DNA of 64,000 nt from the NCBI GenBank assembly GCA_010093485.1, contig MU001495.1, positions 1,693,470 through 1,757,469 on the forward strand, written 5' to 3'. The DNA is from Karstenula rhodostoma CBS 690.94 (lineage: Eukaryota > Ascomycota > Dothideomycetes > Pleosporales > Didymosphaeriaceae). The position numbers and the translations under genes are program-made. Positions 1 through 13,854 of this stretch are shown in pieces. The notes beneath the pieces were generated by a model, which was not told the DNA's origin, did no database searches, and was given only the letters and a program-made list of their open reading frames with translations. Every line of letters starts with the position of its first letter. The stretch's first letter is position 1.

Positions 1-3000
1 ATCTAGTATTTTATAATAAAATTTAGAAGGTATAGATATAACTTCCCTATATTAAATCTAGATCTATTACTACTATCTCTAAATATTTAAATAACTATCT
101 TAGCTAGTACTATCTATTAATAGGTAGATATTTTTACTCTAGGTATAAGGCTTTATATTAAGGGGAATAAGATTAGTTTATAGGATATTATAAGTATATT
201 TTTATTAAGTATAAATATATTAGCTATTATAAAATATAATTTTATAATTATTTAGATATATACTTAGCTAAGTTTAGTATTAATAGTAGTATTTACCCTA
301 TATATAGTTATTAGTATAGTTCTAGTAGGGTATAAATTTATAGTAACTTACTATAATATATATCTAAGTTCCTCTAACTATTCTTATATTAAACTCTATT
401 TAAATTCTATATTCTAGATTTTACTACTAGTAAATAGGTCTACCCTATCTATTTCTATAACTACCTTTACTCTATCTATATCTACTAGTATTAGATTATA
501 TAGTAAAATTATATATAGTAATAGTAATATTTATAGAGATAAATAGCTTATATTTATTATATAATTACTAAAGGTTCGTGAACCTATCTTTAAGTTATAA
601 GCTAGTATATTAGAGTATAAGCTTAATAACTTATTATTACTATATAAATCTTTAGATAGTCCTTATTACTTTTATTTAGTATTTAAGAAATTAATAGTAG
701 TAGAGGGTAAACTAGATAATATCCTTTATACTAATAGGCTAGGGCTATTAGGTATTAGTTTACTATAATTTATACTAAATTTCTATTTATTAATACTAAG
801 CTCTTACCTTTTTACTCTAGCTATATACTACTATTACTCTCTTAACTACTAGCCTTATTATAATAGTTATTAATAGTTTTATTAGTAGGGCCTATATTAT
901 TTTTAATACCTTATATTTAGATTTTACTATATAGTTTAATAAGAGCCTTATCTAGTAGATTTATTAGTATAATATTATATAAAAGTAGGGTAAAAATATA
1001 TATACCCTCTAGTATAATATTTAGAGAAGCTACTATAATATTCTATTCTAATATTCTATTAGCTAGTAGTTACTATACCTTAGTCTATAGTATAGTAGTA
1101 GTTTTAATCTTTTTTAGTCTTAGAGTATTAGATAATTATATATTAAATTATACTATTTTTAGACCTAATATAATAAGGTTTATATAAGTAATATCCTTAA
1201 GTATATTAAGTATAACTAAGGTTAATCTAACCTCTCTATCTTCTTAGCTAGTTATTATAAGAATATAGTTATATTAGATAAAAGATAAAAACTAAATAAA
1301 AAAGACTTTTAACCTCTTACTATATATCTAGAAGCTTAATCTATTCTTACTAAAAGTATACTAGATATTCTAAATATAAGTTAGTAGACTAGTATTAATA
1401 TAAAGTATATAAAATCTAGTTATACTAGTTATACTAGTATTTATAGAGGAGCTAACTAATTCTCTTTACTATATATTTTATAGTAAGGTTAATATACTCT
1501 AACTTTAAGTTCTTCTTCTACTTACTATACTTATTATTAGGTTTTTATATATATTTCTTAAACTCTATACTACTACTATTTAAATTCTAAATATAGCTCT
1601 ATTATACTAAACCTTTACCTTCTCCTTATTCTAAAGTACTAAATAAGGGTAGTCTTAGAAGACTTTAAACTACTTATCTATTTATAGTTTAATAAGTACC
1701 TTATTATATACTATCCTATAAGTATCTATTTAAGGGATATAACTAAATAATATTAGATCCTTATAGGCCTTATAGAGGGTATACTATACTATTTTATCTT
1801 ATATACTAATCTATTATTCTTATAGTTAAAGCCTACTCCTTATAATACCCTTAAGTATTTATTATAGGTAATCTATTACTATTTACTTATATTACTCTAC
1901 TATATCTTTAATCTAGACTACTATAACTAGCCTTCGCTTCGCTATAGCTATAAATACCTATATAGTATATTAAAAATTAGTAGTATTATAAGGATTATAT
2001 AGTATAAAAGAGGAGTATTAGTTTTTTATTATTATTACCCTACTTTATTTATTATACAAGCTTAGCTTAGTAGCCTAACCTATTTTAAACTAGTATAGTT
2101 ATACTTCTTAGCTAATAGATAATACTTAGTATATTTTATACTATTTTACTATAAATTACTTTATTATATAGTATAATTCTATACTTTTACTAAATAGCTT
2201 TTACTTATATTCCTCTTTATTTATACTATATATATATTTATATTTCTATCCTATATTATCTATACTAGGTTTAACTACTAAATAGTATAATAAATTACTA
2301 TAATCTATAATATTTATATTCTATTTTATAGTTATTTTTATACCGCTAGGCTATATTTTATCTATAAGGTTCTCTTACTAAAAGCTATAATAAACTACTA
2401 TATCTTATAAAGTTAATTTTTTAGTATAATCTATTATAATATCTAGTATATTTACCTACTTATATTAGATATATATATAGTAGTACTTTATCTATTAAGA
2501 GAGTATAAAGGCTATAGTCTTTTATATACTATTACTATATAAGGGTATATAGTATAAAGACTCTATACTATAAATTATAGTAAAAAGTAGAATTTTATAT
2601 TCTTATTATTATCCTTCTATATATTAGTATCCCTATCTAGATATTACTAACTATCTATATTTTTATCCTTATTAACTACTATAACTAGCTATATAGCCTA
2701 ACTAAGCTCCTTTAGTATACTAGCCTAGTTAGTAATAAGGCTCTATATTTCTAGTAGGATAAATATATCTTCTACTATACTCTAGAACTACTACCCTAAT
2801 TATACTATTCTATTAAATAGCTTATAGCTATATATCTTAATTACCTTCTATATTTTAATCTAGAGTATACTATATTCTATACCCTTAAAAGTAAATCTAC
2901 TAACTTAATTTTTTTTATAGAGGATAAGCTTCTTATTATCTAGAGACTAAATTAGATTTCTAGTATATAGTTAAATAATAGGGTTAGTAAACTATTAGCT

Positions 3001-6000
3001 ATAGCTATTATATACTATAAGGAGAATTTTATTAAATTAGAAAGACTAGTTCTCTCTAAGCTATACTTATATATCTTTCTTTATATACTAGTAATTAGGT
3101 AAATATACTTTTATTCTATATATATTATTAGTTACTAATTACTTTAGAGGTAATAGATAAGTATATTTTAGTATTATTATAGGGTCTTTATAAGCCTAAT
3201 ACTCTTATTTATTTAAAAGGACTACCTGCTATAGATAGTTAAAAACTTTTAATATAATTCTATATTATTATAGAAGGATAACCTCTTCTATATATTCTAT
3301 ATTATTATATACCTTATACTTTACTACTATAATAGCTACTAGTTTATCTAAGCTCTTTAAGTAGAAGAGTATATCTAGAACTAAGCCTATTATCTTTATA
3401 ATTATAGTAAATATAGGGTTAAATATAGATATATTATAGTTAAGAACTCTAGTAAGTATATTAAGGGTTACCTTACTACTATACTCTATAATAAGATTGT
3501 GAAATATATAGATATAGGCTAGGTCTAGGTCTAGTAGACTAATACTATCTAGTATTATAAGTATAGATACTATAGTTATAATTTATTAAGATAATTATAA
3601 AGTAGTAGAGAAGGTACAGGTTATTATAAATAAGGAGGAAAAAAATAATAGTCTTATTTAAGTATAGTAACTATAAATTATAGTAGGTAGTAGATATATT
3701 TATATATAGTTAATAGTTACTATATACCTATATACTATATATTATTAGAATAGCTTACTTACTATACTTTATTACACGTCCTACTAAGCTAGTTATAATA
3801 AGTTAGTAAAAAGAATTATAGATCTTTATAAAGGTATAGTTAAACTTAGCTCTAATATCTTCTAGATTAGTGCTCTTACCTATACTACTTATTTATAAGA
3901 GCCTAATAATAACTTTTAAGTTTTAGGGATCTTTCTATATTATTATAATTATTAGAGAATTCTAAGTACTATAGCTAAATATAAGGACTAAATAGCTAAG
4001 AAACTATACCTTTAGTTAATTAAGGGCTTTTATACTTTTTAGAGCTAGTATAAGGTTATCTTCGTTATATATAGCTATTAGAATATAATTAAAGTATATA
4101 TAAGAAAACCTATATATTATATATAATAATTTAGTATAATTCTCTATAATTACTAAAAGTAATATTATATCTACTACCCTCTAGTTAATTATCCTCTACT
4201 AGTATATTTTATTACTATATCTAGGTATTATTACTTCTTTATCTTAATATTAGGCTAAATTACTATAGTTTATTATATATATTTTAATCTAGATATTATA
4301 TATAGGTCTACCTTAAGCTAACTTTTATTACTATTTATACTTACTACTATATTATATTCTCTTCGCCTTATACCTCGTTATAGTACTATTCTTTACTACT
4401 TTAATTAATTACTATAGTACTATTTTCCTTATAAATATTTATACCTTTAGTATTCTTTATAATTATCTTATTTATCTTCTCTAAAAATATTTTACGCTCT
4501 ATTATATATATATCTACCTAACTATATATATTATAGAATAGTACTATATATACCTTTAACTTTTTCTATTCTATATATATAGGTTTCTAGATAAACTATT
4601 TATATATCTTAATTTTTAGTAGTAGTAAGTTAAGAATTACTATATTTACTTCTACTAGGTTAACCCCCTTAGTATATAAGGGTATATTAGCTATAATAAC
4701 CCTTAATAGATTATTAATATTATTAAACGCGTTAACTATAACCTACTACTCTAGAAATATAAGACTACTATAGATTAGAGAGACTTTAAGTTTTATCTCT
4801 ATAGTATTATCTATAGATTAAGGTTTAATAGTTATACTTACTTAACTATATAGTAGCTTTTGGACGCCCTATTAGACTAGTTAGTATTAAAGAACCTCTA
4901 TACACTTTATAAAAATATTTAAAGATATAAGGCTAGTATAAGGTAGATAGGGGAGAGGTAATCTAGGATCCTCTCTAAGAAGTAGGGGGAAATAGAAGAA
5001 CTTCTAGAGGGAAAGGGTAGAATTTCTTAGTAGGAAAATCTCTATTATATATTATAGTAGCCCTAGATAAGGGGAGTAAATAGAACTTATTTTTATTAAA
5101 AAATATAAATATTTAGGCCTAAAAGATAGGTTTTTATATTTATCCTATAGTAATAAGAATAAGAGTAATAATAAGACTAATAGTAAAAGTAATACTAACT
5201 AGAATACTAGAAGTAATAATAAAAGTAATAATAAAGTTACTAGTAATAATAAGATCTCCTCTAAGACTAATAGAAATATTAGATATTATAGTAATTTATA
5301 GTAACTTACTATAGGTTAGTATAACTAAATATATAGCTAGCCTGCCATATACTATTAAAGATAGTATAGTTAAGTAATTACTAGGAGGCTAGTATACTAC
5401 TATTATATACTAATACTATACTATTATATAAGGGATATAGTATAACTTAGTACTAGAAAGGCCCTTATTAAGGGCTTAGTAAAAAAGACACTTTAATAAT
5501 CTCTATTATAGAGAATTATTAATAATTAATTCTATAATAACTTACTATAATCTTATTTATTAAGAATACCCTTATATCTAACCTTAGAGTTAAAGTTAAA
5601 GTTAAACTCTATCCTTAATTCCCCTTATACTCTTAGTAAGGTCTTATTATTAAGATATAAACTGCCTACTATATACTAAAAATACTTCCTTATAAAATAA
5701 TTATAATAACTTTTACTAATTACTACCTTTAAGAAATTTCTAAAGTAATATATAGCGATATCTATAATACTAGAAAACTTATTAGAATAAAACTTTATAT
5801 ATAATTTAATAACCTTAACTTACTATAATAGATATTTAGCTTAATTAGCTTATAGAAGCTTATAAAGTATTATATTTAACTAGCTATAGAGTATATACTA
5901 TATAGGTTTTATATCCCTATATATTTTAGGTAACGCGCGAAAAAGATTAAGGTTTTACTAAGAAATTCTCTAATTTTTAAGTATAATAGATATAGGCTTA

Positions 6001-9000
6001 GTATATATAATATTACTATATAAATAAATTAAATATATTAAAAATAATATATAAATTACTATAGTTTATAGTAAGTAATTATATACTATATTTTATATCT
6101 ACTTAGTATATATTAGAGTATTTTATATAAATATAGATTTTATCTTTAGCCTCTAGTATATATATAGCTAGATATTAAAGAGCTAGTCTAGATTAAATAT
6201 ATATTACTTATAGTATATAAAGGCTAGGAGATAGATTATAGGTTATTAGTAATAAATATAGTAAAATATTCTAATAAGCTATAGTATTAGTATAATTATA
6301 AAATCTATATAGCTAGGTCTATACTATTTATACCTAATATAAACTAAGTAAATAGCCTATTAAATATAGGCCTATATAATAATAATATAGACTATAATAG
6401 TAAAGATAATAATAGTAAGGTATATATTAAAGATAATAATAATAAGATAGATACTAAAGCTAGTAGTAATACTAAAAACTATAGTATATAGAGCTTTAAT
6501 ATAGTATTAGTATATAGGTATCGCGAAAATATTAACTATATTACTAGTAATTATTAATAGATAGCTTTAATATCCTTATATATAGCAAGCACTTTAGTTA
6601 TAAGTAGTTATTAGACCTTTAAGGATATTACTAGTTAGTAAGTAGGTACCCCTATATATAGATTATTCTATTAGTTATAATAAAGGTATTACCTCCTAGT
6701 ATATATACTAGTATATAATATACTAATAATAAGTTATAGTAATAACCTATATATACTATTTAAAAATAAAATAAGCTATATATTTACTAAGTAGTTATAT
6801 AATATCTAGTATACTAAAGGAGATATTAACCTTTTATTTATAAATAAGTATTTATTAAACTTTTTATCTAATATATAGTTTTAAAATACTAAATAGTAAT
6901 ATATACTCTTAGATAATATTAAAATAAGTACTATTAACTATAGTTAGAAAGAATACTCTATATACCTACCTACCTAGGATAAGGTACTTAATAAAGCCTA
7001 GACTAGAGGAGTAGAATAACTCCTTTTATAGAATATACTTAGGGTAATAGAGTTTTAGATTAGGTTTAAGCTATTTAAAGAATACTTAATATATATCCTA
7101 GAGTAAATACTAAAGAATATAACTAATAGTAATAGTTTCTACTATAAGATAAGAATATATATAGACTTATAGAACTCTAACTAGTAGTAGAATATATAAA
7201 TATAACTACCTAATAACTCTACTATTATACCTATTATAATTAGAGTTAATAAGATATAACTTAGTAACTATTAGGGTAACTAGGTAGTATAGCTAGTATA
7301 TATATTAATAGGTAATCTAGATATATATATCTAATAGTTAAGAAAGGTTCTAGGTAATATCCTTACTACTATACTACTAATTATTAAGTAGTATAATAGA
7401 GATATTACTATAAATATATACTATAAGGTAATAGTAAAATTATTAGATTATAAGTACTATTAGCTAGTTATATAATACTATCTAATATCTATTTATATAG
7501 CTATTAAATATATTAACTAGATAGGTATATATATAAGATATATAAATAGAGTAGAAAGAATATACTATCTAATTATTTATAGAATTATAGTAGACTATAA
7601 AGAACAGGTAATAATAATAGGGGTAAAAATAAAATAATACTATATAGTATATTAAATATTACTAGAAATATAAAATATAATAGTGCACACCTACTATATA
7701 GATAAAATATTTATAAAGTATATACTATATCGCTCTTATAAGAGTACTATTAATATAATATAGAAAATAAAGTAGGATAGTATATAAAGTTTATATCTAG
7801 AGTATATATACTAGATTAAAAACTTTATATAAGGGTTTTTATTTATTAATATATATACTACTTTTATACTAGACCTGCTTTATTAACTCTATAAAGAACT
7901 TATAAAGTATATAGTTAACTAGCTATCTAATTTAATTAACTTAATCTATAGTAACTTAAAAGTAAAATATAAAACCTCTAGTATAAGTTAAATTAATAAA
8001 CGCTATTATAAGGTACCTTACTTCCTAAATATAAAAATCTTTAATAATATACTAGTTAGTTAAATATTATAGTAGACTAGAAATAAGTAAAAGGCACTTA
8101 TAAAATAGATACTAGCAGTATTTACTCTATTCTTAAAGAGTAGGCTAAATACTATATAGTATCTCTATAGTATATATAACTTTATTATACTTTCCTATTA
8201 CTATAGCTATAATAAAGAAATACTTAGCTATATACTTAAAGTACTCTAGTAGGTTAATATATATAAATAGGAGCTAGTTAACTTTTATCTACTAAATATA
8301 AGGTATTTCTAGATACTAAAACTATATATAATTACCTACTATATATAGATAGTAAAGTAATATAAGCTATTACTAAATTATAATCCTACTATATATATAG
8401 AAACCCTATATATATTCCTTATTAAAATATAGTTTTATCTAACTAACTATAAGAATACTCTAGTATAGATATATAACCTAAATACTTACTAAATAAGAAT
8501 ATAAATATATAAGACCCTTATAAAATATAATATAAGGGAGGTATTAGTTAGGATATAATAGCTAGACTAATAGAGAATAACTAAATTAGCTAGACTAGTA
8601 TAACTAGCCTACTATAGTATTAATATAGCTAACTCTCTATTTATATAAGAAATAGAGTTAAATCTATATTTCTAGATAATAGTCTAAAATACTATAACTT
8701 ATAGTAACTATTCTAAGTTATATAACACGCTAGTAGTAATACTAAAAAAAGAAAATAAAAATTAGACTAGTAGAATAGGCTCTTATTAGAGGGATATAGA
8801 ATAGCTTAAAGATAATTCTAGTTAGGTTAGTCTTTATATAATAATAATCTACCTATCTTTTAAATACTAGAGGGAGATTAGGAGACTAAATAATAAAATA
8901 TTATAGGAGGACTAAGAGTATATCTATTATATACTAAACTAGTAAGATAAAGGTAAATAGCTAAAGTATAATATATAGGTCTAAAAGTATAAGTATAATA

Positions 9001-12000
9001 ATACCCCTTTAAATAGTAGATATATTAGCTAGATCTAGCTAATATTTATTATTATAGAATAGTATACTATATACTTTATAGAATAAGAGAATACCTATAT
9101 CTACTTCTTACTAAAGATATTTAATATAATTAACTAAAGATAACTAGATAATATTTATAGATTTATTAAACTTTATAGTTAGTTAGTATAAGAGATATAC
9201 TTAAGGGGGGATAGGTATTAAGGGGTATATTAGTATTTCTATATAGTATAGATTATTAGTATAGTATATATTATACTAATAGGAGGGGCTAATATAAACT
9301 ATCTAAGAAATAGAATATAGTCTAATAGTAAATCTAAAGTAGATAATAACTATATATTTATTATTAATAACTATATTAACTTTTTAGAGTATAATACTAT
9401 ATATAATAAGGACTAATAGTTAAAAAATAAATAAAATATATTAAAATATAATATTAAATAGGTAAAGAAAGGGTATATAAATATATATAATAAGTTAGTA
9501 AATTTACTTTTAGACTCTAGTAGATAATATAATTATAGTAGTAGTTTTAGGATATTAGAATATATTAAAGTAAGTTTTTATAATATATTATAAATTATCC
9601 TATTATATTTTAATATAGTTTACTATAAGAATTAATACTACTAAGTACTATATATATCCCTCTAATAGTTAACTATAAAATACTAAGGAATTAAGTAGGA
9701 TTTTAGGGTACACGCTCTATACTAACGCGTAATAATATATATATTTAGACTCTAAATATCTAAATATATATATATATAATACTTTATATATATAGCTAAG
9801 AATACTATATAAGTAATTCTTAATATATTAAATAAGAAGTATTATATTATATATAAGAGAGTAAAGACTACCCTAGCTAAGAATAAAATACTAGGGAAAC
9901 CTATCTAAATAAACTTAGAAAAAGAAAGAGTACTTTAGATAGTATATAAGGTAGTAAATATATATTCTAAAATATTTATATTCTTAAAAGTAGTAAAATA
10001 TCTATTAGAAATTATAAAGTAATATAACTAAAACTTCTTAAGGTCTATAAAATAGATATAAAAATATAAAAAAAAGGTAAATATATATAACTAGAGTCCT
10101 ATTATAAGACTTCTAGATAAATCTACTCTAGTACTAGAAGGGGTATAAGATCCTATAAGTAGGGAGTATAAAAAGGTAGTATTAATAAAATAATATCTAG
10201 TAAGATACCCTCTAGAAATAACCTCTAATATAGTTAAATACTAAACCCTAATACTTAGCCTAGAAGTAAATTTAATAATAAGTAATTTAATAAATATATC
10301 TACTATATCTACTATATCCCTACTCCCTCTATTCTATAAAATATATTAATATAATAAAGGCCTAATAGTAGTTAACTATAAATAATTCTATATAAGGGTA
10401 TAATATAGCTAAAATACTATAAGTTAGTATAAGACCTAACTTTAGGTCTAATAGTAAACTAATATAAGGTAGTTATTCTATCTTAGTAATTACTAAGTTA
10501 TATATATTATATCTATCCCTAGCTATATATTCTATAGGTAATATAGATAGTAAATATTTATAAGCTTATATATAGACTAGATATAATAGCTAACTTAATA
10601 AAGGATATATTAAACCTTATCTATTTATACCTAGGGTATACCTTAAATAAATAAGTATATAGATAATAGGGTATTAATATAAATATAATAGTATAATATA
10701 TTTATATTATTCTAAAAAAGGGTATACTAGCTAATAAGTATAAATAATCTATAATATAATAGAATAATTAATAGTAATAGTAGACTACTTTTAGCTAGTA
10801 TATTATATATACTTATATAGGGAATATATTTATATAGGGAATATACTTATATATAGGCTATAGAATTATAAAATTAATATATACCCCTAGTAAGTTATAA
10901 ATATAGGTTTTTTAAATAGTTACTATTCCTATTAATTATACTAACTATATCTATAGTATACGTAAACTTCTAATATTAGAACTAATAAGATATAATAAGT
11001 ACTATTAGATAGTAAAAGGTTTAAGTAGGTAATATATATATTATCTAGTTCTATAAATAATAAGGAGTAGGGTAGTACTATAAGTATATTAACTTAGTTA
11101 AATAAATTTACTATAAGTTACTAAAGTTTATACTATATAAGTAGTTAATTAGTACTTTTACTAGATATTAATATTAGCTAATAAAGTATATTAATAAGTA
11201 AAACTATATAAATTCTTTTAAAAGTAGTATAGAAAAAGACCTTTATAAAAGTATAGGAGTATAATAGAGTATAAGTTACTTACTATTTATAGTTATATAC
11301 TACTAATATACCTAGGATCTAAAGGTTTTAAAAAGAAAGAGGGGAGTATTAATATTACTATTAACCTAGTATTATAGATAAGATAAGTAAGAAGGCCTAC
11401 TAGTAACTTTTTAACTATCTTAAATATTATCTTATATAGACTATTATAAGCCTATACTATTATAATACTTAGATATAACCTAATTATATAATAGTTTTAC
11501 TTATTACTACTTTAAGGTTACTAATAAGTAAATCTAGCCTTATATTATTAATATTATTATCTATATCTACTATAAAAATACTATAGTAAAGGGTAAAGTA
11601 GAAACTTAAACTATTCTTATAGAAAGAGTCTATTATTATAGCTACTATTATTATAAAAGTAATTACTATATTACTAACTAAAGAAAAACCTATTAAAATA
11701 ATAAAGTTAACTTTATATATAGATAGATATATAAACCTACTATAGTACTTAATTATAACTACCTAGACTTAGGTCTATAATAAGTATAATATTAAAGAGT
11801 AGTAAGGTATACTATATAGTATTATAGATATTAGCTTATAACTAGTATATATATTAAAACTTAAAGTAATTTTTATATATTAATAAGACTAAAGTATATA
11901 ATAAAATCTAAGTCTACTATTTATAGTACTTAATAGCTACCTAAAAAGTAGTATATAATTACTATTATCTATTAGCCCCTAATATAGGTATTATACTTTA

Positions 12001-13690
12001 AATACTAGTATTAAAGGTACTATATAGGTTTACCTTCCTATTTTTAGATATTAATTATATATATAACTTACCTATATTAGTAATAACTAGCTACTATAGT
12101 ATAGTAATACTAGAGTAACTAAAAAAGGGTAAGTTCTATAGTAAAGTTTTTATTCTTCTAATTAGTAGGTATTTATTTAGAATTAATATTATCTTTAGCC
12201 CTATTACTAAAGTAGCTAAATTAGAAGAGTATTTCTAAATACTAATAGAAAGTATAGTAGCTTTCTTTAAATTCCTACTATATATAGCCCTATTAGAATA
12301 GAAGGGGGGTATAAGATTAAGTTAATAGATATTAGTAGATAAGGTTAAAAATAGGTAACTTTACTACTAAATAAAAGTATTTACTAATACTATAAATAGT
12401 ATATAATACTATTAAAAAACTATAGAATTAAATAAATATAGTAAAATAAATCCTTATTAAGGAGCTTATATAGTACTATATTATTAGGTAGGGCTATTAG
12501 GTTATAGTAGAGTTACTACTTCTAGATAATAGTAACTATAATAACTTAACTAATATCTATACCTTTATATTACTAGTAGAGTATAGAAAGATAGGGCTAA
12601 TAGGTAGTATACTATCTAACTATAATAATTATAATATTCCTAGTAAAGTAGATACTACTATTATAGGAACTATATATATTAAGACTACTATACCTAACTT
12701 TATAGTAAGTTTATTATAAATAATAGTAATCTAGGTACTAATAAAATTAGTATATAATTAATAGTAGTAGTATATAAGATAATATACTAGATAGTATAAG
12801 TATAGTTATAAGTAATATAGATAAGCTAGTATTAGATATATCTAATAAGGAAGTTTCTATAGAGATTAATATATATAATAATATCTAATATATATATAAA
12901 ATAGTTTATAAAGTATAGACTTTTAGATATTATTATTCTAATAGTATAAAAGGACCCTATTAAGTTTATAATTTCCTTTAATACTAGTAATAGGGAAAGG
13001 GAGTTTATATAGAGGTATAAAGGGAGTAAAGGACTACTAGAAATATTAAAAAATAAGGCTCTTAGTATAATAGAATATATAGGGAAGAGGCTTAAAATAG
13101 ATCTAATATTATATATAACTTATTATAACCTTTAAAAGTATTTAGTTATAAATAATAGGACCTTTAATAGAATAGTTATTTAGGTATAGTATAAAAAAAA
13201 CCTAATTATAAAAGTAGTACTAGAGAGTATATAGTTCTAGAAGCTAGAATAGTATAATATATTCTATACTATTAACTATATATAGATTTATAATAGAAAT
13301 ATTTATAATTTTATAGTAAATTATAGTATATTATTTAGAAGTAAATAATTCTAAAAGCTATAGTAGTATATTATATCTTATACTACCTCTTATATAGAGG
13401 TCTATAGTATAGAATAAGTATATACCTTAGCTACTTTTTTAGTCCCCCTTTATTTATATATTAGTAAAGTATAATATACCTTTTTATCCCTCTTATTTTA
13501 TTAAGTTATTTTATCTTATAGTAAATCTCTATAATATATAGAATAAGTATAATTTTATAGTAAATTATAGTATATAATTATTATAGCTTACTATATACTC
13601 TATATTTACTATACTTATTATATTAAATCTATAAATAGTATAAATAATATAAGCTTATATATAACTCTATATATATATATATATAAAAAT
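1..13690. repeat. RIP-degraded AT-rich transposon isochore
   Basis: About 13.7 kb of very A+T-rich sequence in which CpA and TpG are nearly absent and TpA is everywhere. This is the signature of exhaustive C-to-T change on both strands by repeat-induced point mutation, a fungal defence against repeated DNA. No open frame of useful length survives and in-frame TAG/TAA codons are dense, so the original transposons cannot be named. Low-complexity AGT/AAT triplet tracts near 5150-5290 and 6380-6480 may be mutated coding repeats. A few CpG-containing islets survive, for example near 573, 1931, 4724, 5933, 7683, 8724 and 9710-9725. The block is probably several nested elements; one small element with target-site duplications is recognisable at 13408-13551. 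The edge at about 13690 is abrupt. I infer a transposon graveyard, possibly heterochromatic. Confidence 0.9.
13408..13551 (+). mobile_element. RIP-mutated 114-bp truncated element with 15-bp TSD
   Basis: A perfect 15-bp direct repeat, TATAGAATAAGTATA, lies at 13408-13422 and 13537-13551. It encloses 114 bp (13423-13536) that align along their length with the right part of the insertion at 56124-56325. Nearly all differences are C-to-T or G-to-A in this copy, for example TTTGTTTGTGCA there and TTTATTTATATA here. Both copies end at the same point (CTCTAYAATA), while this one starts later. A shared 3' end, variable 5' end and variable-length duplication fit a 5'-truncated LINE or a LINE-mobilised SINE. 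A 27-bp direct repeat (13304-13330 and 13548-13574) brackets it more widely. The class is inferred; the homology and duplications are seen. Confidence 0.75.
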
Positions 13691-13854
13691 ATAGGGCTGG
13701 CTGGTGCACCTAGGGCGCCTAGTACGCATAATTGTGCGCGAGCGTGCGCAGGACTGCACTGGCCGCCCACGCGCACCAGCGAGGTGAAAACTTTTCGTGA
13801 TGTAGTATATACCTGGCTCTTCCCTACAGCATCATATATTTGTCTCTCTTTATT
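13691..13854. other. AT/GC isochore boundary
   Basis: Composition changes within a few bases: TATATA runs end at about 13690 and a CpG-rich stretch (GGTGCACC, GCGCGAGCGTGCGCAGG) follows. There is no gene; the stop codon of the MlrC-like gene lies only about 165 bp further on. The GC-rich side shows no sign of RIP leaking outward. Confidence 0.7.

Noticed and set aside
1..13690. Attempt to assign the AT block to a named retrotransposon or DNA transposon
   Set aside because: Mutation is too heavy to read any protein motif by eye; naming an element would be a guess.
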